From DATFKA01 sp042095835 (GTDB lineage Bacteria > Bacteroidota > Bacteroidia > Chitinophagales > Saprospiraceae): 11,859 nucleotides of DNA. Below the pieces are notes generated by a model. That model ran no database searches. It was given only the letters and a program-made list of their open reading frames with translations, and was not told the origin of the DNA. The stretch is taken from contig JBELML010000170.1 in NCBI GenBank assembly GCA_042095835.1, positions 1 through 11,859 of the forward strand, written 5' to 3'. Position numbers and translations under genes: made by a program. Shown here in pieces: positions 8,122 through 11,859 of this stretch. Numbering within the stretch: position 1 is the stretch's first letter; each line of letters begins with the position of its first letter.

Positions 8122-8257
8122 TTAATTCGATGGAAACATTGTACTTAGTACCCATTTACCACCGAAATTATTAAAGTTTGCTGTCAAACAATATAAATAT
8201 GTTTTGCTATTAATATCTCCATATGGAGGGAACCCATATCCAAATGGTACTCCCCAC
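8122..8257 (-). pseudogene. Orphan 3' tail of a gene cut off by repeat copy 2
   Basis: Read on the minus strand, a frame emerges from the repeat boundary (GGA at 8253-8251) and gives about 43 residues beginning GVPFGYGFPPYGD, then TYLYCLTANF and a C-terminus WVLSTMFPSN before TAA at 8124-8122. The glycine/aromatic composition and lack of stops look like a real protein C-terminus. In the same frame the repeat itself has a stop (TGA) four codons before this GGA, so no intact start exists. It may be the last part of a toxin-like or surface protein whose 5' portion was lost. Confidence 0.6.
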
Positions 8258-8526
8258 GTTCAGCGAAGGCTGAAGCCTGCGTCTGTATGATAGCAAAACT
8301 CCTTTTGCTAATGACGATCTCCTCCGATCATCCTTTCTTTTAAAAGTCTTTGAATCCATCCTCTTTATTTTTTTGGCAAGACAGATTCTTGCTTGCACTC
8401 CGACGCAGGCACGAGTTGATTTAGCATCAACTCTTAAGCCTACGCCGAACGGGGTTGATTTTTCGTCAACACTTGAGCCTACACTGAACTATTTTTTGTT
8501 TATAATTTTGACATTCTACGCTCAAC
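8258..8526. repeat. REP-like multi-hairpin element, copy 2 (expanded)
   Basis: Same order of hairpins as copy 1, starting GTTCAGCGAAGGC and ending CTACGCTCAAC. The AGCAAAA/TTTTGCT stem (8292-8309) is perfect here. It is longer than the others because the nested right-hand stem at 8413-8450 is followed by a diverged second copy at 8451-8489 (GGGGTTGAT ... GAGCCTACACTGAAC). The short open frames across it on both strands are repeat-derived. It separates the orphan tail on its left from the stop of the next minus-strand gene on its right, by 5 nt. Confidence 0.9.
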
Positions 8527-8531
8527 TGCAT

Positions 8532-9491
8532 CTAATAATTTTCTATCCCATCAAAAAATTGCAACCCTAAGAATGCGTTAATTTTAATTATATAATCAAT
8601 TATTTCTTCCTCAACCCAACTTCTTCTACGTATATCATCTCTATTTAATATATCTAAAAATATAGCTTTTGCCTTTAACAAATTATTTGCTTTTATATCC
8701 TTATCGATATAGTTATCAGAGCTTTCATAGAGAGAAACTGCAGTAAAAAATTTAATAGCCGATAGTAGACTGCTAGATTGGGTTGCAAATTGTTCTATCC
8801 ATTCTAATCCTTTATCCAGAAAATTATTACCACCATAGTCAAATTCTTTACTAGGTATAAAGTAAAAATAAGGGGCATAAATAAAGGACGGATTTTTATA
8901 TTTTGTTAGAGTATCTAGCAGAATTAAATCTAATCCTTGATATGGATTAATATGAATAGTATCGATATTAGAATAAATACAATTGCTGGAATTAGTCAGA
9001 AATCCATAACAGAGTCTCAAACGAATTTCGTAAAAGCTTGTATCTTTCAATATTAGCTTAGTCTCGTCCTCGCTTGCCCATTTTTCCAAGGGAAAATATT
9101 TTAAAATAGTTTGGCTGGTTTGGCCAGGTCCATAGGTAATATAATCAGAAACACTTTTACTTGGGTATAACTTAGAAAGCGTATTATCATTATAATGATG
9201 TCTGGGGACTTGCTCAGAATCAATAACATCCTTCCAATCTTCTCTTTCATTTTTTCTGATTTGTAAAATGGGTTGATACTGATCGTTAACTATTGGGAAT
9301 GATTCGATTATAGTATCAGTAGGATTTGAAAGATTTACCTTTATCTGAATAGGCTCTAAATAGCTAATATTATTCTTTTCAAGATTACATTGAAAAAGAA
9401 GCTTTTGAGCATTTAACCCTTCTACTAGAGTTGTGCAAAGAAAGAACAGGAAAAGAAAATGCTTTAATATTTTTAACTCAGTAAGTATCAT
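8532..9491 (-). CDS. Hypothetical exported protein, candidate immunity-type gene
   Basis: I do not recognise the family. The 319-residue product has an N-terminal hydrophobic segment (about 8-24, FLFLFFLCTTLV) and the typical Bacteroidota cleavage context LNAQ near residue 29. There is no clear lipobox, so it is probably periplasmic or secreted. Residues 30-180 look beta-rich, with IQIKVNLSNPTDTIIE resembling an Ig-like strand pattern, and the last third is mostly helical. The ATG is 5 nt after the TAA of a truncated upstream frame, implying coupling to it, and the TAG is 5 nt from repeat copy 2. If the tail belongs to a toxin, an exported partner would suit a toxin acting in the periplasm; this is inference. 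The gene is A/T-rich like its cassette neighbours. Confidence 0.75.
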   Translation of the reverse strand: MILTELKILKHFLFLFFLCTTLVEGLNAQKLLFQCNLEKNNISYLEPIQIKVNLSNPTDTIIESFPIVNDQYQPILQIRKNEREDWKDVIDSEQVPRHHYNDNTLSKLYPSKSVSDYITYGPGQTSQTILKYFPLEKWASEDETKLILKDTSFYEIRLRLCYGFLTNSSNCIYSNIDTIHINPYQGLDLILLDTLTKYKNPSFIYAPYFYFIPSKEFDYGGNNFLDKGLEWIEQFATQSSSLLSAIKFFTAVSLYESSDNYIDKDIKANNLLKAKAIFLDILNRDDIRRRSWVEEEIIDYIIKINAFLGLQFFDGIENY

Positions 9492-9496
9492 TATTA

Positions 9497-9600
9497 TTAA
9501 TTATCTGGACTTGTGATTCGAGATCTTATAAAATTAAGATGCCTCGGATTAATATTAGGCGAAAAACTTGCAGGATTAGCTCCAGAAGACATTATCCCCC
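9497..9600 (-). pseudogene. Orphan 3' tail of a gene cut off by repeat copy 3
   Basis: On the minus strand an open frame leaves the repeat and gives about 33 residues, GIMSSGANPASFSPN then PRHLNFIRSR and ITSPDN, closed by TAA at 9499-9497. It differs in sequence from the other two tails, yet sits in the same place: between a repeat end and the start of a complete gene, here 5 nt away. The frame continues for a while into the repeat without a stop but reaches a TGA within it, so this is a fragment and not a gene. Confidence 0.55.
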
Positions 9601-9830
9601 GTTCAGCGTAGGCTGAAGCCTGCGTCGGTGTGATAGCAAAACTCCTTTTGCTGATGACGATCTCCTCCGATCATCCTTTCATTGGAAAGTCTTTGAATCC
9701 ATCCTCTTTATTTTTTCGCAAGATAAATTCTTGCTTACACTCCGACGTAGGCACGAGTTGATTTAGCATCAACTCTTAAGCTTAAGCCGAACACTTATTT
9801 CTTTTATTATTTTGATATCCTACGCTCAAC
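9601..9830. repeat. REP-like multi-hairpin element, copy 3 (full)
   Basis: Starts GTTCAGCGTAGGC after CCCCC and ends CCTACGCTCAAC. All hairpins of copy 1 are present, with AGCAAAA/TTTTGCT and GCAAGA/TCTTGC perfect. The minus-strand frame that is open across copies 1 and 2 is broken here by a TGA in the TTTCATTGGAAAG segment. That argues the element is kept for its structure or by recent spread, not as a coding sequence. Confidence 0.9.
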
Positions 9831-9874
9831 AGGGCGTAGGCGGCAAGCCTGCGTCGGTGTGTGCAAAACCTAGG
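9831..9874. repeat. Extra hairpin appended to copy 3
   Basis: GCGTAGGC and GCCTGCGTC form another stem around GGCAA (9834-9855), a repeat of the element's left-end hairpin. It is followed by a CCTAGG palindrome at 9869-9874. The TAG stop of the next minus-strand gene lies inside CCTAGG, so the repeat end may have supplied the present stop codon of that gene. Confidence 0.65.
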
Positions 9875-10418
9875 TCAAGTAGGATTTCCATTTATCTAGA
9901 TCAGCTAGCAAAATTTTGGGCTCTACGATAATGAACTTATTTATTTTATAACTAAAGAAAGTCTTACCAGTAGGTTCTAACAAACTTTTTCTTAAGATTA
10001 GCTGAATAATGCCTTCTCTTCCTACTTCCTTTGTTAATTCCTGAGAGATAACATTTTTCATATCTTCAAATAATTGTGGAGGGGCAACATAATCTTCATC
10101 TTTTTCATCCATATAATCACGAATTGAGACATCATAAACAAAAAAAGGGCGAATAAAGTAATCTTTACCAACTTCAACAAGATTGGGGACTGATACAAAA
10201 TTTCTTAGCTTTTGATTATCATTAACCCAATTAGTTATTGACGTATATAAATCTTCATAAATTGGGAACAATTTGACAGCTAATTCAGTGTTTAGATGCC
10301 TAATCACAATCATCTCATTCCTTGGAAAGTTAGTGTCTACGTATTTTGAACCAAACTCACTATCCATAGAAGATTTTATAATGGATATCTCCTTTCGAAG
10401 TTCTTCAAATGATTTCAT
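9870..10418 (-). CDS. Hypothetical protein, candidate immunity-type gene
   Basis: I do not recognise the family. The 182-residue product has no signal peptide or membrane segment and is predicted as mixed alpha/beta, with an acidic patch at about 101-109 (DYMDEKDED) and a beta-rich C-terminus (KTFFSYKINKFIIVEP). The start ATG is 3 nt after the TAA of a truncated upstream frame, so the two were probably coupled. Its TAG falls in the CCTAGG palindrome at the edge of the repeat, so the original C-terminus may have been different. It follows the same tail-gene-repeat plan as the other two minus-strand genes but shares no visible sequence with them. A role as antitoxin or immunity protein is inferred from arrangement only. 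Confidence 0.72.
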   Translation of the reverse strand: MKSFEELRKEISIIKSSMDSEFGSKYVDTNFPRNEMIVIRHLNTELAVKLFPIYEDLYTSITNWVNDNQKLRNFVSVPNLVEVGKDYFIRPFFVYDVSIRDYMDEKDEDYVAPPQLFEDMKNVISQELTKEVGREGIIQLILRKSLLEPTGKTFFSYKINKFIIVEPKILLADLDKWKSYLT

Positions 10419-10421
10419 AAT

Positions 10422-10482
10422 TTATTGCATATCTATAATTAACAACTTTTTGCTTACATCGGAATAATGAACATTTGCCCCC
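10422..10482 (-). pseudogene. Orphan 3' tail of a gene cut off by the split repeat copy
   Basis: The minus-strand frame from the repeat boundary gives about 19 residues, GANVHYSDVSKKLLIIDMQ, ending at TAA (10424-10422), 3 nt before the ATG of the next gene. In this frame a TGA lies at the repeat end. It is the shortest of the three tails and would mean little alone; the repeated arrangement is what supports it. Confidence 0.45.
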
Positions 10483-10554
10483 GTTCAGCGTAGGCTTCGC
10501 CTACCGCGTGTCGCAGAAGCTTTAGCGGAGGCACACCTAGGTGTGTGTTTCACC
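10483..10554. repeat. REP-like element, split copy 4, left arm (variant)
   Basis: Starts GTTCAGCGTAGGC after CCCCC like the others, but then departs: GTAGGC-TTC-GCCTAC is a tighter hairpin, and CACACCTAGGTGTG at 10532-10545 is a perfect 14-bp palindrome absent from the full copies. The middle hairpins (AGCAAAA/TTTTGCT and GATGACGATC/GATCATC) are missing and their place is taken by a transposase remnant. Confidence 0.8.
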
Positions 10555-10713
10555 TCAATTGCGCCTTGTTGGCCAGTATAAGGCACTATACCTAAAACTG
10601 TCAATCAATATATCTCTATAGTTCTGTTGTGTGAATATATCTACCCAATCCACCACTTGTAAGGCTAAGTATTACAAACCTGCCTGATCTTTTATTTGGT
10701 AGCCTGTTGGTAT
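10555..10713 (-). pseudogene. Decayed N-terminal remnant of a REP-associated tyrosine transposase (RAYT)
   Basis: Read on the minus strand from 10713, the frame gives IPTGYQIKDQAGL, a TAA at 10674-10672, then YLALQVVDWVDIFT and QQNYRDILIDSFRYS, before the sequence loses resemblance and stops at 10555. From memory, this matches the opening of Bacteroidota RAYT/Y1-type (IS200-like, PF01797) proteins, where a GLYYLTLQVV.WVDIFTR..Y.DI..DS..YC pattern precedes the catalytic HVH region. The first codon is ATA where ATG is expected, the TAA stands where a Tyr codon is expected, and the HUH motif and catalytic Tyr are absent, so it is inactive. It lies between the two arms of a REP-like repeat, the usual place of RAYT genes. 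Confidence rests on pattern memory, not a search. Confidence 0.65.
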
Positions 10714-10740
10714 GTTAATTTTGGTTTTCCTTTTGACAGA

Positions 10741-10857
10741 TTCGCAAGACGGATTCTTGCTTGCACTCCGACGCAGGCACGAGTTGATTTAGCATCAACT
10801 CTTAAGCCTACGCCGAACATTCTCTTTCTTTTTTTATTTGGACATTCTACGCTCAAC
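10741..10857. repeat. REP-like element, split copy 4, right arm
   Basis: Identical plan to the right half of the full copies: GCAAGA/TCTTGC hairpin, ACTCCGACGCAGGC, the nested GAGTTGAT/ATCAACTC stem closed by GCCTACGCCGAAC, a T-rich spacer, and the right terminus CTACGCTCAAC followed by TGGG. Its GACGCAGGC form matches copy 2 better than copies 1 and 3. It directly abuts the 5'-truncated plus-strand gene. Confidence 0.88.
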
Positions 10858-11859
10858 TGGGATTTATTAACCCAGTTAAGAAATCTAGATCATTTAGATC
10901 AACAAGATATCATTGAAATAAATACCAACTCCTTAGTTCAGTTAGATGCAAACTATACAACTCCCAAACTTACTGTATGGCGATACTTACATCTTGAAAT
11001 AGATTCGATGCGAGACACGCTCCTTGTGAAAATGAAATATGTGGTTATTTTCAAGATCTTACAAGTATAACATCAACCTTATCAAATGCCTCAAGCTTTA
11101 GTACTTTAGTGGATAATTTGGGAAATCCAATTAACTTAGTGAGATCTTCAACTGATTTCCGCTTTTCACCTGCTAGAGTATTTATGGATAATAATAGATT
11201 CGAAGATGGCTCGGCAGTAATAGGAAACTCAGCTCCAACCATTGCAATTCCAATGGTGACAAGTAACACAAATACCGAAGCATTTTTTCCAAACCATAAT
11301 ATCACTGGATTACAGTTTGCGCTAACAAATAGTCTAAATAACAATACAATAAATAATACATTTTCTGAAATTGAAAGAGTATCCCCTACTAATTTTAGGT
11401 GTCCCCTAAATTTAAACGCAGGACAGGTTTTGGATAATACTTTTGTTGGAGGCACAATCAGTGTAGATGGTGGCAATACCGTTCAAGTTACAAATGTTAA
11501 TGTAGCTGCCAATCAAATTACTACAACCCGAATATTAATTCCATTCAAGTTACGTGATGATGATTATAATCTCCCTCTTACAAATAATTTACCCTACGCC
11601 CTCAATCTCGCAACAACGATAAACACCTACAGAAAAGTTTATATAAATGTTATAAATGACGAAGGTGGCTCTCCTGGATCTAATCAAAATAATATTCCCT
11701 TTATTGATAATGAAGAGCCATATACATCAGCGAGAGTATTTAGAACATACATTCTTCATAGACAAGCTAGACTTAATGGTCAAAGACATTTTTGGGCTAC
11801 GTATTATGCTTCCCCCCAAAATTCGAGCCAGTGTCTTAGTTGGTAAAAACCGTAAATTA
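10858..11859 (+). pseudogene. 5'-truncated fragment of a large secreted-type protein, frameshifted, runs off the window
   Basis: Coding-like sequence begins at the repeat edge without a start. In frame 1 it reads INTNSLVQLDANYTT then PKLTVWRYLHLEIDSMRDT. Around 10998-11030 the sense passes to frame 3, which continues CENEICGYFQDLTSIT and stays open to 11846 (NTEAFFPNHNITGLQFA, ILIPFKLRDDDYNLPL, KVYINVINDEGGSP and others). After a C6 run at 11812-11817, frame 1 again gives sensible sequence (KIRASVLVGKNRKL) to the window end, so the net frame is restored. The two shifts are either mutations in a decaying gene or two single-base sequence errors. The LTVWR.LH.E.DSM stretch and the Asn/Thr-rich, beta-like composition recall large bacterial surface proteins, but I cannot name the family. 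The GTG at 11109 is not a believable start. Confidence 0.6.

Noticed and set aside
8210..8398. Small minus-strand ORF of 62 residues over repeat copy 2
   Set aside because: It consists mostly of repeat sequence. The same frame is present in copy 1 but broken by a stop in copy 3, and its tail overlaps a better frame.
8373..8570. Plus-strand ORF of 65 residues over repeat copy 2
   Set aside because: A repeat-derived reading frame (ILACTPTQARVDLAST) that then runs antisense into the 3' end of the exported-protein gene.
7101..9830. CRISPR array
   Set aside because: The repeats are 230-270 bp, internally structured and separated by genes of 0.5-1 kb, not short repeats with short uniform spacers; no cas genes are seen.
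7101..10857. Integron gene-cassette array with attC-like sites
   Set aside because: The cassette layout and hairpin sites are suggestive, and GTTGAGC fits GTTRRRY. However, the site ends are inverted relative to attC (GTT on the outside left, AAC on the outside right), the elements are far more complex than attC, and no integrase is present.

Overview
The window looks like a chromosomal segment of a marine or activated-sludge type Bacteroidota, most likely near the Saprospiria (Lewinella/Haliscomenobacter-like). The reasons are the protein families present (long Bacteroidota-type PurF, LytS/LytTR pair, CBM9-DUF5916 outer-membrane barrel), a promoter of the Bacteroidota TAnnTTTG type, no obvious Shine-Dalgarno sites, and a remnant of a Bacteroidota-style REP-associated tyrosine transposase (RAYT). 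This is a judgement from sequence memory, not a database match.

Region 1 (1-4280) is ordinary housekeeping and signalling. The tail of an unknown gene is followed by a 632-residue amidophosphoribosyltransferase (purF), a hairpin terminator and a 350-bp leader that ends in a perfect 21-bp inverted repeat. A translationally coupled LytS-type histidine kinase and LytTR response regulator follow. Region 2 (4281-7100) holds a secreted CBM9-like/DUF5916 beta-barrel protein. It is bordered by two non-coding, repeat-rich spacers that share a short motif in inverted orientation; the downstream spacer is a purine-rich array of degenerate minirepeats.

Region 3 (7101-10857) is the unusual part. A modular, multi-hairpin palindromic repeat of about 230-270 bp occurs in three full copies, one split copy and one degenerate half copy. 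These copies separate three minus-strand genes of unknown function that are visibly A/T-richer than regions 1-2. Each gene is preceded, within 3 to 28 nt, by the short 3' tail of another reading frame (about 19, 33 and 43 codons) that is cut off exactly at the repeat. Each gene stops within a few bases of a repeat. This resembles displaced C-terminal-tail plus immunity-type gene modules left in an array, with the REP-like repeats at the recombination joints. The toxin/immunity reading is inference. The split copy contains a decayed N-terminal fragment of a RAYT gene, which offers an enzyme family for the spread of the repeats.

Region 4 (10858-11859) is a plus-strand fragment of a large secreted-type protein. 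It is truncated at its 5' end by the last repeat and carries two apparent compensating frameshifts. No tRNA, rRNA, CRISPR array or complete mobile element was seen.
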